From an uncultured Clostridia bacterium (GTDB taxonomy: Bacteria; Bacillota; Clostridia; TANB77; CAG-508): a stretch of DNA of 64,000 nt. This document shows, one piece after another, positions 44,502 through 53,893 of the stretch. Below the pieces are notes generated by a model that saw only the letters and a list, made by a program, of their open reading frames with translations, ran no database searches and was not told the origin of the DNA. The DNA is taken from NCBI GenBank assembly GCA_934162365.1, contig CAKPIK010000005.1:9878-73877 (forward strand). The letters are read 5' to 3'. Every line of letters begins with the position of its first letter. The stretch's first letter is position 1. A program made the position numbers and the translations under genes.

Positions 44502-46886
44502 TTTTACAACTATATTATAAATTTTATTCTTAACGTAAATTTCTTTTATAATTGTTTTACCTTCTAATTGTGTTTTGACAGCTTCATGAGCCTTTTCTTT
44601 TATAATAGCTTCATCAGTATCATAAGCTATTGTGATTGTTGTTTTTAATTTGCCGTTTACTTGTATTGGTAAGTTATATTCCTCATCTTTACATTTTTCT
44701 TCATTATATGTAGGCCATGCTTCATATGATATTGTGTTATCGTGACCTAGAATATTCCATAATTCTTCAGTAATATGTGGTGCTACGGGGTTTAATAATT
44801 TTAAAAATCCTTCTGCATATTTTTTTGGTAATATTGCTTCTTTATTAGCTGCATTTATAAATATCATCATCTGACTTATTGCAGTATTAAAGTTCATAGT
44901 TTCATAATCATTTGTTACTTTTTTAACTGTAAAGTTATATACTTTTTCTAAGTTCTTGTTTTCAATTTCTTGAATTTTATTAGATTCTACAAATAATCTC
45001 CAAACTCTATCTAAGAAGTTTTTAGAACCTGCAATTCCATTTGGATCCCAAGGCTTAGCAGCATCTATTGGTCCCATGAACATTTCATAAATTCTTAAAC
45101 TATCTGCACCATATTGTTTAACCATATCATCTGGATTTACAACATTGCCTTTTGATTTAGACATTTTTTCTCCATTTGATCCTAAAATCATACCTTGATG
45201 ACGAAGTTTTGCAAATGGTTCTTTTACAGGTACTATACCTTTATTATATAGATAGTTATTCCAAAATCTTGAATATAATAAATGCCCAACAGCGTGCTCT
45301 GGTCCACCAACATATAAGTCAACTGGAAGCCAATGTTTTAACAATTCTGGGTTTGCAATTTCTTCGTTGTTATTTGGATCAATATATCTTAAGAAATACC
45401 AACTAGAAGCTGCACTACCAGGCATTGTACTTGTTTCTCTTTTTCCTTTTTTACCATCAATTTCAACGTTAACCCAATCAGTTGCTTTTTCTAATGGTGA
45501 AGATCCAGATTTTGAAGGACGATAATCTTCAAGTACGGGTAAAACAAGTGGTAAATCTTTATCATCTAAAACAATCATATCATCTCCAACATGAACAATA
45601 GGAATAGGTTCACCCCAATAACGTTGTCTTGCAAAAATCCATTCTCTTAATTTATAATTTACTTTTTTCTCTCCAATTCCTTTTTCTTCAAGCCATGAAA
45701 TAATTTTATTAATTGCGTCTTCTTTATTTAATCCATTTAAGAAATCAGAATTAATATGTAATCCATCACCAGTAAATGCTTCTTTAGATACGTCTCCACC
45801 ATCTAAAACTGGAATAATATCTAAACCGAATTTTTTAGCAAAAGCATAATCTCTTTCATCATGTGCTGGAACAGCCATAATAGCACCAGTTCCATAAGAG
45901 GCTAAAACATAATCTGAAATCCATATTGGAATTTCTTTTCCATTTACAGGGTTAATTGCATATGCACCTGTAAATACACCAGTTTTTTCTTTATTTAATT
46001 CTGTTCTTTCTAAGTCAGATTTTGCACTACAAACTTTTTTATATTCTTCAACAGCATTCTTTTGTTCTGCGGTTGTAATAATATCTATAAATTTGTGCTC
46101 TGGAGCTAATACGCAATATGTAGCTCCAAATAAAGTATCTGCTCTTGTTGTGAATACTGTAAATTCTAAATCGTGATTTGCAACTTTAAATTTTACATGG
46201 GCTCCAACAGATTTGCCAATCCAATTTCTTTGAATTTCCTTTGTGGATTCAGGCCAATCTATGTTATCTAGTCCAGCAAGTAATGTTTCTGCATACTTAG
46301 GAATGTCTAGTACCCATTGCTTCATATTCTTACGAACAACAGGGAAACCACCTCTTTCAGATTTTCCATCTATTATTTCGTCATTTGCAAGAACAGTCCC
46401 TAATTCTTCACACCAGTTAACAGGCATATCTATAAACTTTGCAAGACCATCTTTGTATAATTGTTTAAAAATCCATTGTGTCCATTTATAATAAGAAGGA
46501 TCACAAGTTGAAAGTTCTCTATCCCAATCAAAAGAAAAACCAAGCATTTTTAATTGCCTTTTAAATGTTTCAATATTTTGCTTTGTAAAAATATCTGGAT
46601 GATTACCAGTTTTTATTGCATATTGCTCTGCTGGAAGACCAAAAGAATCCCAACCCATTGGATGTAAAACATTATATCCATTCATTCTTTTAAATCTAGC
46701 CATTATATCTGTTGCAGTATAACCCTCTGGATGCCCAACATGTAAACCTTGACCAGATGGATATGGAAACATATCTAAAGCGTAATATTTAGGTTTAGAA
46801 AAATCCCATACATCAGTCTTAAAAGTCTTATTTTTGTCCCAATATTCTTGCCATTTCTTTTCTATATTTTGAAAATCATATGCCAT
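44499..46886 (-). CDS. leuS: Leucyl-tRNA synthetase
   Basis: Charges tRNA-Leu. 795 residues: [25 protein letters not shown] (HIGH region), the CP1 editing domain with [13 protein letters not shown] and [32 protein letters not shown], and the KMSKS loop [15 protein letters not shown]. Typical bacterial length. It is a lone minus-strand gene; the ~150 bp upstream show no T-box leader by eye. Confidence 0.97.
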   Translation of the reverse strand: MAYDFQNIEKKWQEYWDKNKTFKTDVWDFSKPKYYALDMFPYPSGQGLHVGHPEGYTATDIMARFKRMNGYNVLHPMGWDSFGLPAEQYAIKTGNHPDIFTKQNIETFKRQLKMLGFSFDWDRELSTCDPSYYKWTQWIFKQLYKDGLAKFIDMPVNWCEELGTVLANDEIIDGKSERGGFPVVRKNMKQWVLDIPKYAETLLAGLDNIDWPESTKEIQRNWIGKSVGAHVKFKVANHDLEFTVFTTRADTLFGATYCVLAPEHKFIDIITTAEQKNAVEEYKKVCSAKSDLERTELNKEKTGVFTGAYAINPVNGKEIPIWISDYVLASYGTGAIMAVPAHDERDYAFAKKFGLDIIPVLDGGDVSKEAFTGDGLHINSDFLNGLNKEDAINKIISWLEEKGIGEKKVNYKLREWIFARQRYWGEPIPIVHVGDDMIVLDDKDLPLVLPVLEDYRPSKSGSSPLEKATDWVNVEIDGKKGKRETSTMPGSAASSWYFLRYIDPNNNEEIANPELLKHWLPVDLYVGGPEHAVGHLLYSRFWNNYLYNKGIVPVKEPFAKLRHQGMILGSNGEKMSKSKGNVVNPDDMVKQYGADSLRIYEMFMGPIDAAKPWDPNGIAGSKNFLDRVWRLFVESNKIQEIENKNLEKVYNFTVKKVTNDYETMNFNTAISQMMIFINAANKEAILPKKYAEGFLKLLNPVAPHITEELWNILGHDNTISYEAWPTYNEEKCKDEEYNLPIQVNGKLKTTITIAYDTDEAIIKEKAHEAVKTQLEGKTIIKEIYVKNKIYNIVVK

Positions 46887-47039
46887 TTATTTATCACATT
46901 CTTTCTATTTAAGTATATTAATATACGACATTATACACTATTTTAAAGAGAAAATAAAGGGTAATGTAAAAAAGATATTTACTTTTTTGAAATTTATATT
47001 TATAATTATAAAAGTTTGAAAATAAAAAAGAGGGAGAAA

Positions 47040-48974
47040 ATGCCTAAAAAATTACTAATAACAGAAAAACCTTCTGTGGCAATGGAGTTTTCTAAAGCTT
47101 TAAAGCAAAATACGGTTAGAAAAAATGGCTATTTAGAGTCTGATGATTGGATTATAACTTGGTGTGTAGGACACTTAGTTACTATGTCTTATCCAGAGGC
47201 TTATGATGAAAAACTTAAATTTTGGAGATTAGATACATTGCCTTTTTTACCAGAAGAATATAAATATGAAATAATACCAGCGGTTAAAAATCAATTTGAA
47301 ATAGTACAAAGTTTGTTGCAAAGAGAAGATGTTGAAGAAATATATAATGCAGGAGACTCTGGACGTGAAGGAGAATACATACAAAGACTTGTATTTATGA
47401 TGGCAAAACCAAATCCAAATGCTAAAATGAAAAGAGTATGGATAGATTCACAAACAGAGGAAGAAATATTAAGAGGAATAAGAGAAGCGAAAGATTTGTC
47501 AGAATATGACAGCTTATCTGATTCAGCTTATTTAAGGGCAAAAGAAGATTATCTAATAGGAATTAATTTCTCAAGATTATTATCAATAATATATGGCAGA
47601 CGTTTAGCCAAAGAGATAGATGAGGAAAAAGTTTCTATTTCTGTTGGAAGAGTTATGACTTGTGTGCTTGGAATGGTTGTAATAAGAGAAAGAGAAATAA
47701 GAAACTTTGTTAAAACTAAATATTATAAACTAATTGGAAAATTTGGTAGTGGAGAAGCAGAATTTGATGCGGAATGGAAAGTAAATGAAAAATCAAAAAT
47801 GTATAATTCTCCCAAATTATACAATGATAGTGGCTTTAAAAAGTTGGAAGATATAAAGGGATTTATAAATTACTTAAAAGATAAACAAGCAGAAATTATA
47901 GAAGTCAAAAAACAAAAACAAAAGGAAAATGCTCCACTTTTATTTAACCTAGCAGAAATTCAAAATGAGTGTACAAAAATATTTAAAATAAAGCCGGATG
48001 AAACATTAGATATTATTCAAAATTTATATGAAAAAAAATTAGTTACATATCCAAGAACAGATGCAAGGGTTTTATCAACAGCTGTTGCAAAAGTTATAAC
48101 TAAAAACTTAAATGGAATTTCTAGAGGCTTCAAAGATGAGGAAATTCAAGGATATATTAATAAGATGGTAGAGGAAAAGTATTCTACTAATTTAGTAAAG
48201 ACAAAATATGTTAATGATTCTAAAATAACAGACCATTATGCTATAATTCCAACAGGACAAGGATATGAAAACTATGATGCATTACCAGAACTTCATAAAA
48301 GAGTTTATAAAATAATAGTAAAAAGGTTTTTGAGTATTTTTTATCCTCCAGCAGAATATAGCAAAATTAATGTAACTGTTAAAGTTGAAGATGAATTATT
48401 TTATGCAAATGGAAGAGTGTGTATAAATAGAGGATATTTGGAAGTTTTAAAACCAGAAGTTTCAAATGACTCTACCAAAGAACAAGACAAAGATGCAACT
48501 CAAAATAATTTAGAAGTTCTAACTTCATTAAAAAAAGGACAAATAATACAAATAAATAATTTCGAAACTAAGGATGCTGAAACATCACCACCTAATAGGT
48601 ATAATTCTGGATCTATGATTTTAGCCATGGAAAATGCAGGAAAATTAATTGAAGATGAAGAACTAAGAGAACAAATAAAAGGTGCAGGAATAGGAACAAG
48701 TGCAACAAGAGCCGAAATTATAAAAAAATTAGAAAGAATAAAATACATAAATATAAATAATAAAACACAAATAATAACTCCAACTCAAAAAGGAGAAAAA
48801 ATATTTGATATTGTATATGCTTCAATGCCAGATATGTTAAATCCCAAATTAACAGCAAGCTGGGAAAAAGGGTTGGACATGGTTGCAAAAAAAGAAATAC
48901 AACCTAATATATTTATGGATAAATTGGAAAAATATATTCATTCTAAAATTGACAAGTTAGTAGTTAAGATGTAA
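47040..48974 (+). CDS. topB: DNA topoisomerase III (type IA)
   Basis: 644 residues: KKLLITEKPSVAMEFSKAL, TWCVGHLV, TOPRIM acidic motif NAGDSGREGEYIQRL, KLVTYPRTDARVLST (active-site Tyr) and GAGIGTSATRAEIIKKLE. The second type IA enzyme in the window besides topA; it lacks the C-terminal zinc ribbons. The ATG at 47040 follows AGAGGGAG. Decatenase function is inferred from family. Confidence 0.92.
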   Translation: MPKKLLITEKPSVAMEFSKALKQNTVRKNGYLESDDWIITWCVGHLVTMSYPEAYDEKLKFWRLDTLPFLPEEYKYEIIPAVKNQFEIVQSLLQREDVEEIYNAGDSGREGEYIQRLVFMMAKPNPNAKMKRVWIDSQTEEEILRGIREAKDLSEYDSLSDSAYLRAKEDYLIGINFSRLLSIIYGRRLAKEIDEEKVSISVGRVMTCVLGMVVIREREIRNFVKTKYYKLIGKFGSGEAEFDAEWKVNEKSKMYNSPKLYNDSGFKKLEDIKGFINYLKDKQAEIIEVKKQKQKENAPLLFNLAEIQNECTKIFKIKPDETLDIIQNLYEKKLVTYPRTDARVLSTAVAKVITKNLNGISRGFKDEEIQGYINKMVEEKYSTNLVKTKYVNDSKITDHYAIIPTGQGYENYDALPELHKRVYKIIVKRFLSIFYPPAEYSKINVTVKVEDELFYANGRVCINRGYLEVLKPEVSNDSTKEQDKDATQNNLEVLTSLKKGQIIQINNFETKDAETSPPNRYNSGSMILAMENAGKLIEDEELREQIKGAGIGTSATRAEIIKKLERIKYININNKTQIITPTQKGEKIFDIVYASMPDMLNPKLTASWEKGLDMVAKKEIQPNIFMDKLEKYIHSKIDKLVVKM

Positions 48975-48980
48975 AAATAT

Positions 48981-49025
48981 ATCACCTAATTATTATAGAA
49001 AAATATAATATATTAGGTGATTTTT
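48981..49025 (+). promoter_or_regulatory. Terminator-like hairpin that contains the cysE Shine-Dalgarno
   Basis: ATCACCTAAT (48981-48990) pairs with ATTAGGTGAT (49012-49021), with further A-T pairs inside, followed by TTTTT and then ATG. It looks like the terminator of topB, but the AGGTGA in its 3' arm is also the ribosome binding site of cysE. The folded form would both end transcription and hide the site. Confidence 0.7.
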
Positions 49026-49541
49026 ATGTTTAGAGGGATTAAAGAATTATACTTAGATGCTAAGAATATAAGTGATAAAGATCCGGCAAGTAGAAATGTT
49101 TTGTATGTAATTCTACTTTATCCAGGTTTTCATGCACTATTGTTTTATAGAATAGCTCATTTTTTTAGTAATATTAATTTAAAATTTATTGCAAGGTTTA
49201 TTTCTCAAGCTGCTAGATTTCTAACTGGAATTGAAATCCATCCAGGAGCTAGAATTGGCAAGAGATTATTTATAGATCATGGCATGGGAATAGTAATAGG
49301 AGAGACTACCACAATAGGAGATAATTGTACAATATACCATGGTGTAACTTTGGGCGGAACAGGAAAGGACAAATATAAAAGACACCCAGACTTAGGAAAT
49401 AATGTAATAGTAGGATGTGGAGCAAAAGTTTTAGGACCAATTAAAATTGGAAATAATGTAAAAATTGGAGCAAATGCTGTTGTATTAAAAGATATACCAG
49501 AAAATTCAACAGTAGTAGGAATACCAGGAAAAGTAGTATAA
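49026..49541 (+). CDS. cysE: Serine O-acetyltransferase
   Basis: First step of cysteine synthesis: serine + acetyl-CoA. 171 residues with a left-handed hexapeptide-repeat domain: [82 protein letters not shown]. It is the short form lacking most of the N-terminal helical domain. Start ATG 49026, since AGGTGA is five bases upstream. cysK is not adjacent. Confidence 0.93.
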   Translation: MFRGIKELYLDAKNISDKDPASRNVLYVILLYPGFHALLFYRIAHFFSNINLKFIARFISQAARFLTGIEIHPGARIGKRLFIDHGMGIVIGETTTIGDNCTIYHGVTLGGTGKDKYKRHPDLGNNVIVGCGAKVLGPIKIGNNVKIGANAVVLKDIPENSTVVGIPGKVV

Positions 49542-49707
49542 ATAGAAATTGTAAAAATGGAATTGAATTTAGAGATTTAATTTGAAAATATGTAGCAATA
49601 TATTGCATTAAAAAATATTTTATGGTAGATTATATGTATAGTATAAAAGGTATAAGAGAAAAACTAAAAAATACTTTAGAAAAAATTAGTAGTAGGAGAA
49701 TAATTTT

Positions 49708-50298
49708 ATGAAAATTTTAGATTGGTTTAAAAAGATATTATCAAAATCAAAAAAGGATTATATGTTAAATGATGGAAATAGTGAAACTAAATTAGTAGAA
49801 GGCAAAAAAGAATTTATACCAAAAGTAGATGTAAATAATACAGAACATAAGAAATCTAGAGAGGATATTATAAGAAGTTTGAGAGATGATATGATAGTTG
49901 AAGATCTTTCAGAAATATATGATTATACAAAATTTAGTCCTGAAAACATAAGAAAAAAATATGATATGGATTCTATATTATCCGATGAAGATATGACAGC
50001 TTTAAGTTGTTTATATGGAGCAGTAAAAGATGGAAATATGAGACATTCTAAATCAGAAATAGTAGATGGCAAATTAAAGATGCAAGGAAACCAAATAAAT
50101 GATTTCTTAAAGGAATCCCCTGATAATATAAATATTTTAATAAATTTAATGCAAAAAGATGCAAGAAATTTATATGAAAGTTTAGAGGATAAAAAAACGG
50201 ATTCTATAACAGTTCAAGGATTAATTCCGGGTTCATATGGTGATATTTCTAAGTTGATTGAAGAATATATAAAAGAAAGTGAGATAGAAGTAAGATAA
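49708..50298 (+). CDS. Hypothetical charged protein, 196 residues
   Basis: No family recognised. An amphipathic basic N-terminus (MKILDWFKKILSKSKKDYM) is followed by acidic helical sequence (REDIIRSLRDDMIVEDLSEIYDY). No signal peptide or membrane helix. Ribosome binding site GTAGGAGA. The next two genes have the same low-complexity, charged style and run in the same direction; together they look like lineage-specific accessory genes. Confidence 0.6.
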   Translation: MKILDWFKKILSKSKKDYMLNDGNSETKLVEGKKEFIPKVDVNNTEHKKSREDIIRSLRDDMIVEDLSEIYDYTKFSPENIRKKYDMDSILSDEDMTALSCLYGAVKDGNMRHSKSEIVDGKLKMQGNQINDFLKESPDNINILINLMQKDARNLYESLEDKKTDSITVQGLIPGSYGDISKLIEEYIKESEIEVR

Positions 50299-50334
50299 TA
50301 AGACTGATATCAGTAACTGAAAAATGTTAATATA

Positions 50335-50369
50335 AAATGCCGTACAATTATATAAATTATACGGCATTT
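50335..50369 (+). terminator. Hairpin after the 49.7-kb gene
   Basis: AAATGCCGTA (50335-50344) pairs with TACGGCATTT (50360-50369). It has only a short T stretch, so it is a probable weak terminator. Confidence 0.55.
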
Positions 50370-50507
50370 AGACTATTGATAAATTTTAAAATTGTAGAAA
50401 GTTTGGAAATATTAAGACAAAAAATAAAATGTATAATATTATTCTAAATAATTATAGAAATTTACAAGAATTAGAAACACATAGCAGTGGACAGGGAGGC
50501 ACAAACG

Positions 50508-51293
50508 ATGCAAGATAAAGCTAATGATATAAAACAGATAAATATTAGTGATATAGATTTAAATAATTCATTCTTTCATTTTACTTGCAAGGAAAATTTA
50601 GAAAACATAAAAAAAGATGGATTAAAAGCAGGCATTGGAGATGCTTCTAAATTAAAATCAGAAAAAGAAGCTAGAGTATATATGGCAAAAGGTGGCAAGG
50701 GATTAATTGGTATAAAAAATTCATTTATACATGAAATGAAAAAATTAAGAATTTGTGATATACCGGAAGAGTATAGAAAATATTTTGACATAGAAGATTA
50801 TTCAAGTGAAGAACAATTAAGAGACAATGAAGTATATAATGCAATGGAAAAAAGATTCAAAGATGAGATATATTTTAAAGTTGATGCAATTGAAGATGAA
50901 GATTATATTATAAAAGATTTTTATCCTGAAGAACTTGCTGATTCATTTAGAACTACAAATGATTATAGAGATGTAAAAGGAAAAGCAAATCATAGTATAG
51001 GACCTGAAAAATTATGGTTGCTTACAACAGAAAAAGGAGATACTGCACTTGATGTAGTACAATATTTATATAATAGACTATTAGATAATGCTAAAAAAGT
51101 AGGCAAAGAAGACTCCGTTAAATGGGCTAATAGTGATTTAGAAGGAATGTTTGAGTATATAAGACAAAGAAAGATTTCAACACAAGATATTGGAAAAACA
51201 ACTGTTAATATTGAAACTGATAAAAAGAATATAGCACAGCAACAAATTCAACGAGATATAGAAAAAATACAAAATAAAAAGTTGGATAAATAA
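50508..51293 (+). CDS. Hypothetical protein with an ADP-ribosyltransferase-like N-terminal motif
   Basis: 261 residues, start ATG 50508 after GGGAGG. Residues ~17-40 read FFHFTCKENLENIKKDGLKAG, which resembles the H-x-T...NL..I...GL element of ADP-ribosyltransferase-fold proteins (DarT and RNA phosphotransferase-like). The remaining sequence has no further motif I can assign. A toxin-like or host-directed enzyme is possible but speculative. The next gene follows at 19 bp. Confidence 0.55.
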   Translation: MQDKANDIKQINISDIDLNNSFFHFTCKENLENIKKDGLKAGIGDASKLKSEKEARVYMAKGGKGLIGIKNSFIHEMKKLRICDIPEEYRKYFDIEDYSSEEQLRDNEVYNAMEKRFKDEIYFKVDAIEDEDYIIKDFYPEELADSFRTTNDYRDVKGKANHSIGPEKLWLLTTEKGDTALDVVQYLYNRLLDNAKKVGKEDSVKWANSDLEGMFEYIRQRKISTQDIGKTTVNIETDKKNIAQQQIQRDIEKIQNKKLDK

Positions 51294-51312
51294 ACAAAGG
51301 AGCAAAAAAATT

Positions 51313-51786
51313 ATGGAAGATAATTATGCAAGAGCATATAAAGAAATAGTTGAAATATTAAAATATGTTCCAGAAGAAAGTGTAAATGAAATCCCAAAAG
51401 AAATGCGAGATATGTTTGAGGCAGAAATGGATGAAAAATATTCATTTGAGATTGATGTAGAAAAACCATTTGAAAAACAAGAAATTTTAGAAGAAACAAA
51501 GGCTATACTTGCTAATATCTTTAGAGATTATTGGGCAACAGACTATCAAAGAGCTAGAATAATAGAAAAAGAAAATCAAGATAGGGAAGAATTGGAAAGA
51601 CAAAAAAGAGAAAAATATAATTCTAATGATGGATTCAAGAATAGAAAGAATGAAAATAGTATTAACCAAAATATTCAAGGACAATTAAATGATGAATATA
51701 ACAAAAATTTACCAACAGAAGTACAGAAACAAAATATATTCCAAAGATTATTAAATTTTATAAAAAGATTAGTATATAACAGATAA
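51313..51786 (+). CDS. Hypothetical charged protein, 157 residues
   Basis: No family recognised. Mostly helical, Glu/Lys/Arg-rich, with a predicted coiled coil around residues 80-105 (NQDREELERQKREKYNS) and a short basic amphipathic C-terminus. It is 19 bp after the 50508 gene and has ribosome binding site AAAGGAG, so the pair is probably co-translated and may encode partners. Confidence 0.6.
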   Translation: MEDNYARAYKEIVEILKYVPEESVNEIPKEMRDMFEAEMDEKYSFEIDVEKPFEKQEILEETKAILANIFRDYWATDYQRARIIEKENQDREELERQKREKYNSNDGFKNRKNENSINQNIQGQLNDEYNKNLPTEVQKQNIFQRLLNFIKRLVYNR

Positions 51787-51839
51787 AGGAAAACAATAGT
51801 TTACATTGATATTTATAGAGTTTCTTTAATAAAAGTAAT

Positions 51840-51880
51840 AATAAACGGAGAGAATCATAAAATTCTCTCCGTTTATTATT
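51840..51880. terminator. Bidirectional intrinsic terminator
   Basis: A perfect 16-bp stem (51840-51855 with 51862-51877), loop CATAAA, with A/T-rich flanks, lies between convergent genes. Confidence 0.85.
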
Positions 51881-51897
51881 TGATCAGGAACAATTCT

Positions 51898-52320
51898 TTA
51901 ATCTTGGCTGAAATGAAAGAGTCTTAAGAATTCTTCATAATTTTTAAGCCTCGTTTCACAATCAAGTTTAATTTCACAAATTATTTTTCCGTCATTATCA
52001 ACTATTGCTTGACATTTAAATAAATCCTTAGGAATAGGTTCAGAAAAATTTAAAAAAACTTGCTTAAATTCTGTTGATAATTCTTGCCTAGCTTTTTCTA
52101 CTTTTTTGGCATACTTTTGATATTTTATACATTTTATTGCTGAAATAATCAGATTAATAAAAAATGTAATTGACATCATAATCAAAACATATGGCTTCCA
52201 AACCTCAGGATCGTTGTTAGAAATTGATTTTGCAATTAATATTTCAAGTATTACAAGGAAAAGAGTTAACAAACATCCTCCAAAAATCCATTGAAATAAT
52301 TTATTGTTCTGACCTTGCAT
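51898..52320 (-). CDS. Small membrane protein with two transmembrane helices, unknown
   Basis: 140 residues. Two hydrophobic segments (WIFGGCLLTLFLVILEILIA and YVLIMMSITFFINLIISAI) are followed by a cytosolic helical domain with CQAIVDNDGKIICEIKLDCE. No family recognised. Expressed divergently from murA, with its own promoter and a long structured leader. Ribosome binding site AAGGAGG. Confidence 0.65.
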   Translation of the reverse strand: MQGQNNKLFQWIFGGCLLTLFLVILEILIAKSISNNDPEVWKPYVLIMMSITFFINLIISAIKCIKYQKYAKKVEKARQELSTEFKQVFLNFSEPIPKDLFKCQAIVDNDGKIICEIKLDCETRLKNYEEFLRLFHFSQD

Positions 52321-52447
52321 AATTTTTCCTCCTTATTACTTTTATTGAAGTATTTATTTTGTATAAGTTAAACTAAAAAGTTAGAGGCAAAGTTCCTCTC
52401 ACTAGTTAGTGAAAGAGGTATTAAGACACAAGACTTACCTATATCAG
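52321..52447 (-). promoter_or_regulatory. Structured leader with mutually exclusive hairpins
   Basis: On the minus-strand transcript, the segment corresponding to CCTCT (52395-52399) can pair either with AGAGG at 52414-52418 (with CACTA/TAGTG inside) or with AGAGG at 52383-52387. Two exclusive stems in a ~125-nt untranslated leader suggest a switch. Confidence 0.4.
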
Positions 52448-52452
52448 TGCTA

Positions 52453-52481
52453 ATTATAGCACAATTTTACATAATTTGCAA
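52453..52481 (-). promoter_or_regulatory. Minus-strand promoter of the 51.9-kb gene
   Basis: On the minus strand TTGCAA (52481-52476), 17-bp spacer, TATAAT (52458-52453) with an upstream TG (extended -10). Confidence 0.7.
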
Positions 52482-52504
52482 ATGTAAAAAATTTACGAGA
52501 TAAT
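52476..52504 (+). promoter_or_regulatory. Plus-strand promoter of murA sharing the same -35 hexamer
   Basis: TTGCAA (52476-52481) is its own reverse complement. On the plus strand it is followed by a 17-bp spacer and GATAAT (52499-52504). Both divergent promoters therefore use one physical -35 element. Confidence 0.6.
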
Positions 52505-52568
52505 ATGGCAAATATGAAATTAGTTTTAAATATGTTAGCTGAAATTTCTGGAGTTATAAAATAATTTA

Positions 52569-52636
52569 AAATTCACCTTTTACGTAAATGTAACATAAAA
52601 TATACCAAGTTACATAAGGAAGGTGAATTTTTTTAT
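52569..52636 (+). promoter_or_regulatory. Terminator-like hairpin containing the murA Shine-Dalgarno
   Basis: AAATTCACCTT (52569-52579) pairs with AAGGTGAATTT (52620-52630); inside, ATGTAAC pairs with GTTACAT. Seven or more Ts and the ATG follow directly. The AAGGTGA in the 3' arm is the murA ribosome binding site, the same layout as at cysE. Confidence 0.7.
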
Positions 52637-53888
52637 GAAAAAATTTGTTATAGAAGGTGGTAAAAAATTAGAAGGAACTACATATGTGTCTGGTTCTAAA
52701 AATGCGTCATTACCAATTATTGCAGCTACTTTGTTAAACAAAGGTATAAATAAGCTATATAATGTACCTAATATTCATGATACAAAAATGATGTTTAAAA
52801 TATTGGAAGGTTTAGGTTGCAAAGTAAAAAAAACAAATGGTAAAATAGTAATTGATTCAAGAAATATAACTAATTATGAAATACCAGATAATCTAATGAG
52901 TCAAATGAGATCATCAGTTATTATTGCTGGGGCATTGCTTTCTAGGAGCAAAAAAGTTACTTTTACGTATCCTGGTGGATGTGATATTGGTTCTAGACCA
53001 ATAGATTTGCATATAAAAGCATTTGAAAAATTAGGTATAAATGTTAAGGAAGAATTCGGAGAATTAGTATGTACTGCTGACGAAATAGTTGGAACAGATA
53101 TAAATTTAGATTTTCCAAGTGTTGGAGCTACAGAAAATATAATGCTTGCTAGTGTTTTGGCTAAGGGAACTACAAAAATAAATAATGCTGCTATGGAACC
53201 TGAAATTATTGATTTACAAAATGCTTTAAATTCTATGGGAGCAAAAGTTTCTGGTGCTGGAACAAATAATATTATTATAAAAGGTGTAGAAAAATTACAA
53301 GATTTGAGTTATAATATAATTCCAGATAGAATTGAAGCTGGGACCTTGTTATGTGCAACTGCAATAACAGGTGGAAATATTACATTGAAAAAGGTAATTC
53401 CAGAGCATATTGATACTTTAATAAAAAAGCTTGAAGAAATGGGTTGTGAAATTAGTATTAGTAAAAATGAAATTATATTAAAAAGCCCAAAAAGATTAAA
53501 AGCAGTAGATATAAAAACATTACCTTACCCAGGATTTCCAACAGATTTACAATCAATATTAGGTTCAGTTTTAACAGTTGCTAAGGGTACATCAATTATT
53601 ATTGAAAATATCTTTGAAAATAGATATAAATACTTAAATGAGTTAACTAAAATGGGTGCAAAAACCACAATAGAGGGAAGAACAGCAGTTATAAAAGGTA
53701 TTAAAAGATTAAATAAATCAAAGGTTAAAGCAACAGATTTAAGAGGAGGAGCAGCACTAGTTATTGCAGCACTTAATGCAAAAGGAAGGACTTATATTGA
53801 TAATATAGAATATATACTAAGAGGATATGAAAACTTAGATTTAAAACTTAGAAGTTTAGGAGCTAATATTTATATAGAGGAAGGATAA
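52635..53888 (+). CDS. murA: UDP-GlcNAc enolpyruvyl transferase MurA
   Basis: First committed step of peptidoglycan synthesis. 417 residues: FVIEGGKKLEGTTYVSGSKNASLPIIAATLL, MRSSVIIAGALLSRSKKVTFTYPGGCDIGSRPIDLH with the catalytic-loop Cys in PGGCDIG (fosfomycin target), and TLPYPGFPTDLQ. Start ATG 52635. Its translation is probably limited by the hairpin that sequesters the ribosome binding site. It opens the second dcw segment and is followed by ftsQ at five bp. Confidence 0.96.
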   Translation: MKKFVIEGGKKLEGTTYVSGSKNASLPIIAATLLNKGINKLYNVPNIHDTKMMFKILEGLGCKVKKTNGKIVIDSRNITNYEIPDNLMSQMRSSVIIAGALLSRSKKVTFTYPGGCDIGSRPIDLHIKAFEKLGINVKEEFGELVCTADEIVGTDINLDFPSVGATENIMLASVLAKGTTKINNAAMEPEIIDLQNALNSMGAKVSGAGTNNIIIKGVEKLQDLSYNIIPDRIEAGTLLCATAITGGNITLKKVIPEHIDTLIKKLEEMGCEISISKNEIILKSPKRLKAVDIKTLPYPGFPTDLQSILGSVLTVAKGTSIIIENIFENRYKYLNELTKMGAKTTIEGRTAVIKGIKRLNKSKVKATDLRGGAALVIAALNAKGRTYIDNIEYILRGYENLDLKLRSLGANIYIEEG

Positions 53889-53893
53889 TATAA

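Noticed and set aside
46887..47039. A T-box leader for leuS
   Set aside because: The upstream interval is short and lacks the conserved T-box and specifier elements.
52505..52564. A 19-residue leader peptide frame ending just before the murA hairpin
   Set aside because: With the promoter at 52476-52504 the transcript would start at or after its ATG, there is no ribosome binding site, and the residues show no meaningful bias.
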